From Jacaranda mimosifolia (Eukaryota > Streptophyta > Magnoliopsida > Lamiales > Bignoniaceae), in assembly GCA_018894105.1 (NCBI GenBank), contig CM032122.1:21735674-21799673 (forward strand): a stretch of 64,000 bases of DNA, read 5' to 3'. Under the pieces are notes generated by a model, which made no database searches, was not told the origin of the DNA, and saw nothing but the letters and a program-made list of their open reading frames with translations. The translations under genes and the position numbers were made by a program. Positions 49,904 through 61,599 of this stretch are shown in pieces. Position 1 is the first letter of the stretch; each line of letters begins with the position of its first letter.

Positions 49904-50755
49904 TGTAGATAGCTTAATTTTTGAGCCAATTGAAAAATGACATGTGTAAATAATATATTAGTTATTAATTTAAAATTTTCTATTTATGTATTGGAATTTA
50001 TTAAATTTAATTCCAAATGATAAATAGTTAATTTTAATTAATACTATAATATTATTTTATACACAAATCAGACGTCGACAAGTGTCAAGATGAAGTGGCA
50101 CAACCGATCAAATCAAGTCTGAAAGCCTAGCAATTGCGGACCAATCAAGTTGGGACACGTAGCGCATCCATGTGCGTGGACAAATCAAGTCAAGAATGTT
50201 TGATATTATCTTTTAAATATACATCAAAGAGATAATTATCAAATGAGTTCAAGTCATTTCGGAGTCTCCTACTGAGCACCTATATAAAGGAGATGATTAG
50301 AGACTTATATTCTCATATTCTCATATCCTCATATTCACATATATTCTCATATTCTCATATTCATATTCTCATATCCACATATTCTCAAGCTCTAAGACTC
50401 AAGTCTTCAAGCTTCAAGTTGTTGCTGCGGCGATGTATTGCTATCTCGAAGGTCCTATACTTATTCAAAGCATCAAGACTTTCCTTTGATCTCATAGTCA
50501 AGGTTCCAGTTTCAAAGAAATCTCATAGTGTTCTTTTATCAAGTCAAAGGATACTACACTATATATCCAAGAACAAGCTTTAAGCCCTTGGATCATATAT
50601 TGGGAGAAGAATAAGGGGATTAGTTTGTTAGGGAATTTATATTTTTTCTTTGATAAATTGTAATTCTCATATATTCTTTAATACAAATTCAATTTGTCCA
50701 TTATTTTTCTTTGTCTTGTGATTTAATTTTGCAGACAACGAAATTTGTGTGAACA
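49904..50755 (+). repeat. 3' LTR of the gypsy element
   Basis: Begins TGTAGATAG and ends TGTGTGAACA. A TATATAAA box lies at 50,281-50,288, followed by the TTCTCATA-type array. It is longer than the 5' LTR by a segment of about 55 bp at 50,582-50,636. Confidence 0.9.
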
Positions 50756-51105
50756 CCTATCTCTACTGTGTTAGCTTTACAGAAACCATCTTTACCAATC
50801 ATCATCGGACCATCTACACCACACCAACTACCAAATTCAATTTTCCAATTACCTTTGGTTATGCCACTCGACACAACTACACCATCTACATCGCCCTTGT
50901 TAGATATGTAGGTCTCATTTCTTGTGCTATAGACTTGACCACCCTTCCTTAAGCAATTGAGATTTGTCACTTCTTGCTAATACTAGAGATTTTACTAATG
51001 TTATTGTTACTTTGCGATAAGAAATTGATGCATCTCCATTACCACATCATAGTCATCCAATGGTGGCTATCTATAAGACAAACCCCAGCATTTGTTATCT
51101 AATGT
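50756..51105 (+). pseudogene. Continuation of the copia element after the gypsy insertion
   Basis: Starts with the second CCTAT target copy. PISTVLALQKPSLPIIIGPS and LDTTTPSTSPLL resemble the Pro/Thr/Ser-rich spacer between integrase and reverse transcriptase in copia polyproteins, and follow on from the text ending at 40,591. Copia RT and RNase H are absent; MULE sequence takes over near 51,100. Confidence 0.5.
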
Positions 51106-51110
51106 TCACC

Positions 51111-53748
51111 AAGACAAGGATGATTAAGAAAATGAGAAAAATGTTGAAGAGAATGAGTAGCATGAGAATTGTGAAAGCAAGAGCACATGTTGAGGGAGGC
51201 AGTGTTCATATGAGAGTTGAGGATAGGGAATGGTTTAGTGATTTAGAAGATGAATTTGAGCTACACGATTTTCATGGATTAGATTATGAAAGGCTTAGAC
51301 ATCCAACATTTAAAGAGGGGATGAACATGAAGAATTTTATTCTAGTTGTGGGTTTGAAATTTACTTATGCATAGGTTTATAGAGAAGCTCTTATAGATTG
51401 GTTTGTTAGGAATGGTGTTCAGGAACAAGAATGCAAGAATTACAATTGAATGTGCAAATAAGCGATGCATGGATTTGTCACTTTCCAAATGAAGACCATT
51501 AAAGGAGATCACACATGTGCAAGGGTATGTGAGAATAGCCTTGCCACATTCAAGTATCTTGCCAAGAGAATGGAGAGGACAATGAGAGATAATCCTAGTA
51601 TGAGCATCCAAAGCATGGTCAACTTCATAGAAAGCAAATGTAAGGTTGAGGTTGGACATTAGAAAGGAAGAAAGGTTAGGAGAAAGGGTTAGATATAGTG
51701 TTTAGTAGAAATATTTAAGGGATTATACTCAAACATATATTGCATTTAATGAAGGCAGTAAAGTTGTGCTAATGAAGAGCCAAAATATAGAGATTTCAAC
51801 AATTTAAAAGGTTTTATTATGGCCATAGTGCATTAAAATATATTTTGTTTTATATGTTGCATGCCAATATTAGGCTTGATGGCTGTTTTTTTGAAATCAC
51901 ATCATGGAGGATAATTATTGGTAATTGTATGAAGGGAAAGGAATAACATGTTTCTTATTGCTAAGGCTATGGTGCAAGTGGAAGATAAGAAAAACTAGAC
52001 TTGGTTTTTGGCATAGCTATTTGGAAGACATTGGAGTTATTGGTGAAAATAGATAGGTCTTCATTTCAGATAGACAAAAGGGTTTGGGGGAGGCCATAAA
52101 AACTCTTGTGCCTCAGTCTAAACAACGGTATTGTTTGAGGCATACGAAAGATAATTTCAAGATGAAACATGGTGATGATAAGTTGAGACAATTGTTCTGA
52201 AATGCTACGAGCACATCTAGCAAAATTGAATTTTAAATGTGAATAAATAAAAATGAGGAAATCGACCTAATGAAAACCCATGAGTATAAGACTGCTGTAG
52301 AATGATTGAGAAAAATTCTTACAGAATATTGGAGTAAAATTTATCTTCAAGAAAATAGATGTTTGACATCATAGTGAATAACCTGAACGAGTATTTTAAC
52401 AGTTGCATCTTGCCTACTAGACATAAGCTAATAATTAGCATGGTAGGGTGGATTAGATGCAAACTTATGACCAGGATACAATAAAAAGATAACAAATGGA
52501 GACATTTTCAAGCAATATCTATCCCAACATTCTTAAAAAGATTAACATGTGTCAAGTTTTAGTAAGAGAGTGTTTTACAATATGGTGTAGGTAGAGATGA
52601 ATATGAGATTGATCACTTCTTGGACAAGCATAAGGTGGATTTAGAGATTGTAGAGTGCACTTGTGGTATGTTTCAATTGAATGTATACCCTTATCCACAT
52701 CCATGTGTAGCTATTACTGAAGGAAAGAAAGTCTTAGAAGACTTTGTCAATAATTACTAAAAGAAGGAGATGTATTTGGCTACATACAACAAAATGATTT
52801 ATATTGTACATGTTGAGAATGGATACATAAAAAATGATGTTAATGACCCCCTGCTTAAGGCACTAAAACTGAGAGCGAAGAAAGGAAGACCAAATAAGCT
52901 TAGAAAAAAGGGGTCTGATAAGGTACAGACATCAAGATCAAAAAGAAAATAGCTCACTCATACTTGCCAAAATTGCCTTCAAAGAGGATAAAATAAAGGA
53001 ACTTGTAAAAATCCAAAATACATCCCAAACCTAGGTTCTACAAGGTGATGTACATTTAATTTTTTATTTCTATTTATGTTGAATCAATTTTAATGTAATT
53101 ATTTTTTGGATAATAGCAACTCTTTTCTTTCATTCCAAGCTAATGAGGTTGAGCAGGCTTAGGGCATTGTAGATATATGTACAACAAACACAAGATAGGC
53201 AATTGAATCCCACTCAACATAGGTATTCATTCATATAGTACTTTTTCTACACTATAATGTTCTTTTTTTTTTCTTTTTAATACATACCATATGATATCTT
53301 TAATTGCATTTATTTAGGTTGCCACAATTAGTGGAAATGCTACTAACAGACCCTTATAGAATCAGGGGTCTCCATTTTCAAATCCAAATCCAAAAAAGGT
53401 ATTGAGAACAAAAACATTATGTTAACACTTCAAATATGTTAAGTGTATAGTTTACTTAACATTAGTCTTTGTTTGATTTTTGAAGGTCTCTTGTACAAGG
53501 GAATAAGGAGTGAAGTCTTACGTGGATGCAAAAGGAAGAAGTTTATTGCAACCCAAACTCCACCTGCAACATCATATGTGCCTCCACTTGCTCCAAATCT
53601 AGAATATGGTGGACCAAGTGTAGGTCTATCTACACCTGTTGCAGAGTAGAACATACCAATAGATGCTGAAGTTAAAGGAGAAACTAGGAAGAAAAGAACG
53701 TATTAATAGGTATTAGGTCAAGGAAGAGAGAGTGAAAACCTTGAAGAA
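51111..53748 (+). pseudogene. MuDR-class MULE transposase pseudogene, copy A
   Basis: An acidic N-terminus (ENEKNVEEN) leads to DREWFSDLEDEFELHDFHG and the N-terminal FAR1/MuDR-type region with FVTFQMKTIKGDHTCARVCE and SLATFKYLAKRMERTMRDNPS (51,471-51,620). The catalytic part is broken, but VFISDRQKGLGEAIKTL (52,053-52,103) keeps the second Asp. The SWIM-like motif (52,650-52,717) reads VECTCGMFQLNVYPYPHPC, and a zinc knuckle follows as TCQNCLQRG-stop-NKGTC (52,961-53,008). At least two short C-terminal exons follow, ending with RKKRTY near 53,705. More than ten stops and several frameshifts. Confidence 0.82.
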
Positions 53749-53882
53749 TGAAGAATGAAGAAGGTGTACTGAATTAACATATATTTATTATTTATTATTT
53801 TTGCTGTTCATGTATGGTTAGCTATTTTTTGTCCATGTTGCCCTTGTTGCTATTGATTGGCAATGGTGATGGGTAATCATTT

Positions 53883-54257
53883 AGAGGGTGTTTGTCTAAG
53901 TTTATTTTAAATATCTTATAAGCTCCTACATCTTATAAAATATTTTTGGAGCTTATTTTTAAAATAAGTTGTTGAAGCATTTGGATAAAATAACATTTTG
54001 GAGCTTATAAGATGTTAATAATGACAATTTTGTAATTAAAATGATTAAAAATAAATGAGCTTGTTAAGATCTTAAAAATAAGTTGTGGTCTCCTTTTTTT
54101 TTTTTTAAAAGAGCTTATAAGCTCCTAACATCTTATTTTAGGATCTTATAAGCTCTTTTTTTTAAAAAAATTACCAAACACTTTTTATCAACTTATTAGC
54201 TCTTAAACATCTTAGAAGATGTTTTGAGGAGCTTATAAGCTCACCCAGACACCCTCT
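53883..54257. mobile_element. MITE between the two MULE genes of copy A
   Basis: 375-bp element with ends AGAGGGTGTTTG and CAGACACCCTCT (perfect 12-bp inverted repeats). It is filled with GAGCTTATAAG / CTTATAAGCTC words in both orientations, so it could fold back on itself. I did not see a convincing target duplication. Copy B lacks it at the matching place. Confidence 0.75.
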
Positions 54258-54793
54258 TAGTTGGTTTTTGCCTTAGCTTTTGATTGTTGGTAGTGGTGTA
54301 TATTATAAGCCTAGCTTTTGTTTTTTGATTGGTTGTTTCAAATGGTTGTTGGGTATTGGCAACATTGATTGAGGATCTTATAAGGCTTTTTTTTTATTTT
54401 TTTATTTTTTTAAATGATTTATAAACACCGCAATACAATTGCACTGTTATATATAAAATCATTGTCCGAGTTATGCTTCCAATGTATCTTTTTATTATTG
54501 TTACATAGAGGGGTTCCATGGCTTTTTTATTCTACATAAGTGTTTAATGCAACCCTTCATAAAAAGTTAACTTTTTCCATTTGGTGAACATTTTCTGGGG
54601 AAATGCAGATTACCGTATGGATCTAGAACAATGTGTTTTAGGTTTAAAACAATGGAAATACAAAGAATAAAGATATTTTCAAATTAAAATAGTATGAATT
54701 ACACTAAAATTGCACTACCGAGGGGAGAGAGAGAGAGAGAGAGAGACCAAATAAGACCAATAGATTTCATGGGGGGATAGTTTGCATATTCTC
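54258..54793. other. Intergenic part of MULE copy A
   Basis: AT-rich, no coding sequence, with a (GA)n run at 54,724-54,746. Confidence 0.5.
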
Positions 54794-55216
54794 CTACCCT
54801 AATACTTCAAAAAAAATAATCACAATGATGAAAGCTACCAACAGTATCCATGAAACGTGTATGTAAGTTCAGTTTTCACGCCTCTCTACTGTTGGAATAA
54901 CTGAAACAACTAGAGAAATGACCTTATTTCCTGCTAAGTTTCCTCTAGTTCCCCATCCTTATGATATGTATGTTGTGGAGGAACAACTGTAATATCCATA
55001 AGAAAGCATGTAGCATTGATTGGATGATATCATTGAAAAAGTCATAAACTTGGCTGGAGCATCTGTAGTTTTGTAGGATCTTCCTTAGATTTATCCACCT
55101 TAATGGTGTATCTTAGGTTACACTCACACATAGGATGGAGAGTTAAATCTCAAATCCAACGCGTGCTTCGAAGCTTGCCTCTTGCTGCAGGATGTACTAT
55201 TGGAGGTTGTAGCCAT
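54794..55216 (-). pseudogene. GRF-type zinc-finger, tail-anchored protein pseudogene (MULE copy A)
   Basis: The minus-strand frame starts MATTSNSTSCSKRQ at 55,216 and ends at TAG 54,796-54,794, spanning 423 bp, exactly the span of the copy B gene. Frame breaks separate CECNLRYTIKVDKSKE, YRCSSQVYDFF and the C-terminal hydrophobic segment TYIHVSWILLVAFIIVIIFF. The C-x-C ... Y-x-C ... FF pattern is that of GRF zinc fingers. The last 20 or so residues predict a tail anchor. It converges on the transposase gene. Confidence 0.7.
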
Positions 55217-55550
55217 TTCTTTTTCACTCAAACAAAGAGAATAACCACAAAAGTGAGCTTCAAAGAGACATAAGGTAGAGAAAGGAGAGAGGAAAAAATG
55301 AATAAGTACAAAAACTTAAAAAATGAGTTTTTTAATGTGTTTTTTTAAATTTTAAAAAATATTTTTAAATTCATGTTGACTTATAAAGAATATTCTAGAC
55401 AATTCATACCCATATCTGCATGTCCCGCTTGCATTTTCAGCGTGTGTTAGCCAACAGAAAATTTTCAATTTGATAAGAAAAAATACAATATACTAATCAG
55501 ACTCCATTTTATTTATAGAGTGTTATGTGGTAACTATGATTTTCACAAAA

Positions 55551-56335
55551 ATGTCAAGTTCATTTTTCCGGAATTCTTATTGAACCCATTGCCAAAATTA
55601 TTTAAAACAACCTAATTCACATCAGAACAAATTTAAACAATACAATAATCAGATATATTCGATTATTTGAAAGATAATCCTCAGAGAAATGAAGTACAAT
55701 GCTTGAAACACATGCTGTGGAATATTTGCATCTTATAAAGGTCAGCAATCTATAAAATTCATTTGTGATTGTTTATTGCTCAACTCTTTATATATTAGCA
55801 TTTTTGACATACTTTACGCATTTATTAAATTTTTATGATATAAAAAAAATAAAAATTATTTTTTATTCTATAATGCTACAATTTTATAAATAATTTTAGT
55901 GTATTTATTTTAAAATTTTAAATAAAAAAAATTATGAAAAAGTAGTAGTAATGGGGCTATAGAGAATAACAACATTGAATTATGAATGATCTAATTATGA
56001 GGGTTAGAAGATAATAATGGGGATATTTTAACAAGATCACGCGAAAATATATCAAAATAATTTGGTGCTTTACCAACATTGAATTATGAAAGATTTAATT
56101 ACGAGGTTTGGAAGATAATAATGAGGATATTTTAAAAAGAACGTGAGAAAATAGATCAAAATAATTTGATACTTTATATAAAATATAGATGTTTATATAT
56201 TTTAATGATCAACAATAACTTTCTTTAAAAGGAAATGACTCTATATTTTCTTGTCACACTTGCTAAATAAACCAAAAGATAGAACATGGTTTTCTTGGAG
56301 ATAAGAGGATAAAAACTTAATTAGATATATATATT

Positions 56336-56373
<38 letters not shown>

Positions 56374-56883
56374 TTAAATTTCAAACGCCCTAGTAACCAA
56401 AACATATGATATGAAACGATCCTATATTGAAATATTAAATATTAGAGATGAGGAAAAATTTAATGTGTAACAAAACTAACATACCCATCGCATACGCACA
56501 GAATTTTTTTTATTTTTTTTAATTTCTAAAATACAGCGCATGCATCAAAATTTATTCTCCACAAATGGCCAGCAATATAGGCACAACCCCAGAACCTCCC
56601 TCTTGACAACAATAATTCCATATTAAAGTGATTAAACTGTTGGACAAAAAATTCATTTTATATAGTGTTTGCAACATATAAAAAATATATAAACATATAA
56701 ATACATGAATAAATAAATTAGTTTATTTCAAATCTTCTATCACCTGGTCGAGTGATAAATTGGTTCAATGGTATCGTTCTCATACATTTAGGTCTGAAGT
56801 TCAAGGTTTGAATTCTGACGAACAATGAATGTGTGTGCGTGTATAAATAAATAAATCTTCTTCCACCCCTTCCCACAATACAC

Positions 56884-56920
<37 letters not shown>

Positions 56921-59080
56921 TATATATATATAATAAGGAAGAGGCAGTTCAATTGGTCCCTGCCCCTATGCCAGGGGGATATTAGGGATAGAAAAGGTAG
57001 ATCTTTTACCAAATTCAATAGCCTAGTAGCTTACACAATGGATCCTTAATTACTCACATTTCTTCCTGAACTTAGGAGTTGGCTCCTCAATTATTTTATA
57101 AGAAAATATATAATATACTTAGCATATTTATGTGGAATTAAAATAGGGGATAAAATATATATTAGAATAAAAAAGATTCAAAATAATTATTAGTTAAGAT
57201 AGTGATGAATCGGTAGACATAATATTCTATTGATCTAAAATAATAGTAAATCAGAATCTCACAGTGAATCAGTCAGTTTTCTATCCAATACTTTCTCAGT
57301 TAATAGGTACAAGGACAAGAATCAATAAGTTGACACGTACGCTTTTGATTAATTCTTAAAAGAATAAATAAATAGATTGGATGCTCATAATCAATGAGTG
57401 GATTCTTATCCAATTGTTTATCAGGAATTGTATGACCTTTGTGTGAGACATAAATTGGGTAGGCATGCAACTCAATCTCTTGGTGTGTCCATGCATGCTC
57501 ATGCAGCAGCTTGTTCAGCCTGATAATTATGCATTCCAAACATATAAGACCCCAATAAAGTATGAAATTACAGCGCGCATCAACCCATTATATTGTGGGC
57601 AAATCTTAAATGGCACCCCTTTGGCTTGGAATTGGATATCATTCGTTTTACATATTTTAATTGGACACAACTTTTAGGGTGATTTAATTAATTAGGATAA
57701 GAAATTTAAATGGGTATGGGCAGCTGCGAGACTGGGTCTGGCATGCACGGCACCTCTTCAAAATTAAAATACTTGTTTATGATCTAAGCTGGCCTTCAAA
57801 TCTAAAGTTCACTTTAATACTCTATTGTTTTAGAATGTGTGTTTGTGTGTGCTACACCAATTAATATACAAGTTTGGAGATCAAATTGCATACTTGAGGA
57901 CAATTTTGTATTTTGAATTCTCAATTCTAATTTATAAATATTTATGGTAGATTTTAGTTTATGAAACAAAGGATCTAAACTATAACTGAGAATATTAATT
58001 TTTCTATTGTCATTCTTTGATGGGAGGAACATTTACCCTTTTATTTGACTAATAACTGCATTTTAATTAGATGTAGGAGAATTTCAATTTAAGTGGATGT
58101 TACATTAATTTTTGGCTCTTGATCATGTGATGTTCTTTAATTATTGTTGAGTATTTTCATATCCTAAACATGGGTACCAAAAACTTGAAAAAAATACATG
58201 CTCAATACATTCTGGTTATTTGAAAAGTAAATATCCTTAAATAAAGGCATGGCATGGCATGGCATTTAATTGTGTTATAGATTCGTAAATTTTATGTATG
58301 AAGATTAAGAATATTAATCGGAAAATTTTTATATGCACCGATGTGACAAATAGTCAAGATCAAGTGGTTAACCCAATATATATGTATGTATAGGTTTTAT
58401 TATTAACATGCTGTGATTATTAATATTAGGTATTTCTAAAGTGCATACAAGAATTTTTTTCAGATTCCTACTACTTGATACTATAGCAGAAATAAATCCA
58501 TACGTATATTGATGATAATTAGCTCTGTTACCGGATATGAAGGTCAAGCTACTTTGATTATTGTTTCGCCCGTACAAATATGATGAGAAATTCAATTTGT
58601 TTTAAAAAGATGTCTTGAAGGTGAGAGAGGGGGAAATGATTTATAAATTATCTCAAAATCCTCAACTCCCTAATGCGAGACAAATCAAACTATTATATAT
58701 ATATACATACATATATTAGATTTTTTTCTAAGAAACCAGTGAGGGTAGATGGTCCAGCAGTAAGGATGAAATCACTATATTTTTACATGATCAAATAAAT
58801 ATTGTAAATGAAGCGTATATATAATGTTTCGCCTTGGCTATGGAGTACTCTCTTAAAAATTTTGATTTTTCACCCCAAAAGTGAAGTACTTATTAATAAT
58901 TAGTTGAGTTTGTGTCGTTACTTTAAATAACATTTCATAAAAGAAAATTAACATTTAAATAAAATATTACTTTCCAATTATATAAACTGCAGGAGCATTC
59001 GTTGTGAATAGATGGAGTAATCACAACTAATATATATTTTATGTATATATTTATGAATGTAATCATACATATACAATGGA
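55551..59080. other. AT-rich intergenic region between the two MULE copies
   Basis: No gene supported. A partial direct repeat near 55,965-56,165 shares ACATTGAATTATGAA and GAAGATAATAATG. It also holds (TG)n at 56,344-56,370, a SINE-like element at 56,741, (ACATAT)n at 56,879-56,932 and GGCAT x4 at about 58,245-58,264. Confidence 0.5.
56741..56850 (+). mobile_element. Possible tRNA-derived SINE
   Basis: TGGTCGAGTGAT (56,745-56,756) resembles a polymerase III A box, and GGTTTGAATTC (56,805-56,815) a B box (consensus GGTTCGANTCC), about 48 bp apart as in tRNA-like promoters. No cloverleaf is evident. AT-rich DNA follows, and the 3' end and flanking duplication were not identified. Confidence 0.45.
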
Positions 59081-59217
59081 GAAAATGCAACGTACTCCCG
59101 GTAAAATTCAAAATTGTCATAAAAACCCCTGTATTAAAAATGAAGTTTGATAAGTACCATGTGCTTCGTTGAAATTGCCACCATACCCCCAGATGGGGAT
59201 CATGCACTATGGCTGAT

Positions 59218-59918
59218 GGGGCTGTTAACTATCAATGGATCGGATTTTAATCCGAATTCGATCCGAATTTTAGAATTTTTATCCGATTAAAATATTTGAT
59301 GGATTAGATCCGATTATAAATATTCGAAATCTGAAATAAGTAGATCGGATATGGAATTAAGTAATCCGATCCGTTAAAGATCCTAATCCGAACCTTAATA
59401 TTTTTTATTAAATTAATACTCTTATATATAATATTAATAAAGATTTTAAAATAAAATCTATGTATTATATTGACCTAATATATATATTAACGTCTATATT
59501 ATACTATTAATATTGAGTTTTTAACTTAAAAAATAAGAGAAATATTGATAAAATGTCAAATATAATAACATATAATAGTTCATCTATACATTAATATAAT
59601 GTGAAAAAGGAGTTTAGTATTCAAATATTTAACTTTTGGACTAATATATAATAAAAAGTTGTTAAAAATTCAAATATGACATATATTTACCTTATAAATA
59701 CAATATTTTTATAAAATTTAAAAGGAACAAAAGAAAGGAAAAAATAAATCGGGTTGGATTTTTTTAATCTAATTTCGGATATCCATCGGATTCGAATATG
59801 GTACTGACTAACAAAGATCCTATAGAATTTCGAGTTGGATTCAGATATGAATTTTGCTAATCGGATTCGAATTTGGATATGACAGATCCGATCCAAATCC
59901 GACCCGTTGACAGCCTTA
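59218..59918. mobile_element. hAT-like non-autonomous element nested in MULE copy B
   Basis: The ends GGGGCTGTTAAC and GTTGACAGCC, with inner GGATCGGATT / AATCCGACCC, form terminal inverted repeats typical of plant hAT MITEs (GGGCTGTCAACGGGTCGG type). The flanks TGGCTGATG and TGGTTGCATG may be a worn target duplication. The core is AT-rich with repeated ATCCGAT words and no coding sequence. Confidence 0.65.
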
Positions 59919-60174
59919 GTGGTTGCATGTAGAATAACAATTTTGGCTGTGAATTGTCTAGAATGCCCTCCAGGGGTTTAGTTGGCCATTTTGTAATGTA
60001 ATTTTTAAAAACTTCTATTTTAACTTTATATTTTCCATTTATTAAAAATTTCCTCCCTCTTTTCTTTCTCTCCCTCAACTCTCCTCTCTGTATAACTTCT
60101 CTATTTTTTGCATTTCCTTCATTCTTTTTCTCTTCTTGTTGGTGTTGTCTATTTGTAATTTCATGAAAAGCGAA

Positions 60175-60597
60175 ATGGCCACAAGGTCATCCCATAGCAA
60201 GATCTAAGGATCGAAGCAGGTTTGAGATTTACCTCTCTACCAATTTGTTAGTGTAACTTGAAATGTAGCATAAAGGTAGTTGAATTTGAGCAGAAGTCCA
60301 CAAAAGGGAGACTCTACTACAGATGTTCCAACTAAGTCTACAATTTTTTTTCGTTGGTGTAATCCAGTGAGTGCTACATGGTTTCCTATGGGCATTCCAG
60401 TTTCTCCTCCAAAGCTGGCATACCACCATGAAGAAGAAGGGCAATCGGAGGATGACGTAGAAAATGACGCCATTTCTCCAGTTGTTGCAAGTACTCCAAC
60501 AGCATGAAGTGTTGAAAAAAACTGGACTTACATACACGTTTCATGGATTCTGTTGGCAACCTTCATTGTTGTCATTGTGCTACTGTTGAAAAATTAG
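60175..60597 (+). pseudogene. GRF-type zinc-finger, tail-anchored protein pseudogene (MULE copy B)
   Basis: Starts MATRSSHSKI at 60,175, with a stop right after, and ends at TAG 60,595-60,597. In shifted frames, CNLKCSIKVVEFEQKSTKGR and LYYRCSN (60,253-60,333) give the first cysteines and the G-R-x-Y-Y-x-C core of a GRF zinc finger; KSTIFFRWCNP supplies the FF-R-W-C end. An acidic linker (HHEEEGQSEDDVE), one stop at 60,505-60,507 and the membrane segment VSWILLATFIVVIVLLLKN follow. The same parts and the same 423-bp span occur in copy A. GRF domains bind zinc and single-stranded nucleic acid in other proteins; the role here is unknown. Confidence 0.7.
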
Positions 60598-61599
60598 TGG
60601 TGGAAAATGTGCTAAATACCCCCCTATGTAACTAATGTTACCATTTGTTTGACTTGAACTAGATTAGGTACTTTGTGGTCCTATTTTGTAATATTCAGTT
60701 TAATTTTAATTTTGTTTGATAATACTTCCTTCAGTGTTATGTATATTATTTTGTTTCATTGTTATTTTCCATGAATTAGCTATCTTTCATATATAAGTGA
60801 TCAGTGTTTCCCCAAAAATATTGGCTGATAGAAAATTAAAAATCCCTAATAAACAAGCACACCTCATGAAACAAATGCGACATAGAACCCCCTTAAAATA
60901 AACAAATGGGCCACGGAACCCCCTTAATACCTAACAAATGTGTCGTTGAGCCCCCTTAACATACTAAAGAAATAGGCCTCCTTAACTGAAAAAGGGTATG
61001 AGACAAATCGTGGGTGTTAATTTGATTCATTGTTTTCCATGTATTCATACTAAAAGTAACTCCAGTTGCACATAAAATTAAAAAAAATATATATATATAT
61101 ATTCCATCCATGGATGACAAAAAAAATATGCCACGAAACACCTTAACATGAACAAATGGACCCATGGAGGCCCTATTAACATTTAAAAAGGGGCCATGAA
61201 ACCATTCTTATGTATAAGCATAAATGGATTTGTTAGAACAAAAAAGGTAAAGGGATATATATTGGACTTAATATAAACATTCTTTCATTTGATAATGTGG
61301 TGTATTTACATACATAAATAAAAGGCATCAATGAATGTCTCCCTGTACATACCCATCAACCATCAACCATCAACCATCAACTTAGGTCCAAATCCACCAA
61401 AAAACCAAAAGCAGTTCATCATTCTTACTTTGTACACCACGAAGAATAATTGTGCAATAAGCAACCAAATATGAGCTAAATGCAGTTGTGCCAGTAAAAA
61501 AACAACAAGAGCAAGGATAGAGCAAAAAAAAATATTGCCCATATAGTAAATTCACCAAATCAAAAAACAACAAATATGTGCAAACTCAATCCTGAGACT
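60598..61599. other. Region between the two genes of MULE copy B, with degenerate direct repeats
   Basis: No coding sequence is recognised. The repeats are given separately. A CATCAAC-type tandem run lies at about 61,352-61,381. Confidence 0.5.
60869..61210 (+). repeat. Irregular direct repeats of an ACAAATGGGCCACGGAACCC-like unit
   Basis: About seven degenerate copies: 60,869-60,897, 60,901-60,927, 60,932-60,959, 60,966-60,985, 61,127-61,146, 61,150-61,179 and 61,182-61,210. Most share ACAAATG, a GCCA-Y-G-R core and a CCTTAA-like end; the last is the most diverged. Spacing is uneven, with about 140 bp of other sequence after the fourth copy. Confidence 0.7.

Larger units (their letters stand above)
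40592..50755 (+). mobile_element. Complete Tat-type Ty3/gypsy LTR retrotransposon, coding regions broken
   Basis: A 10.2-kb element with two LTRs of TG...CA form, a 5-bp target duplication (CCTAT) and the order gag - protease - reverse transcriptase - RNase H - second RNase H - integrase - long 3' non-coding region. The second (archaeal-type) RNase H and the long region after integrase point to the Tat lineage. It lies inside a copia element. By eye the LTRs differ at roughly two dozen positions plus one indel of about 55 bp, so the insertion is fairly old. Stops break every coding part. Confidence 0.9.
51105..55550 (+). mobile_element. Autonomous-type MULE, copy A (broken): transposase plus convergent GRF gene
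   Basis: Contains a plus-strand transposase pseudogene (51,111-53,748), a nested MITE (53,883-54,257) and a minus-strand GRF zinc-finger pseudogene (54,794-55,216). Both genes match those of copy B (about 59,080-64,000), which is inverted. The right end was not fixed; similarity to copy B's outer region is still seen at about 55,393-55,407 (ATTCTAGACAATTCA). Terminal repeats and target duplication were not found. Confidence 0.65.

Noticed and set aside
60229..60537. Minus-strand open frames of 78-102 codons over the GRF region
   Set aside because: The plus strand carries the GRF cysteine pattern and the membrane segment shared with copy A, so these are antisense shadows.
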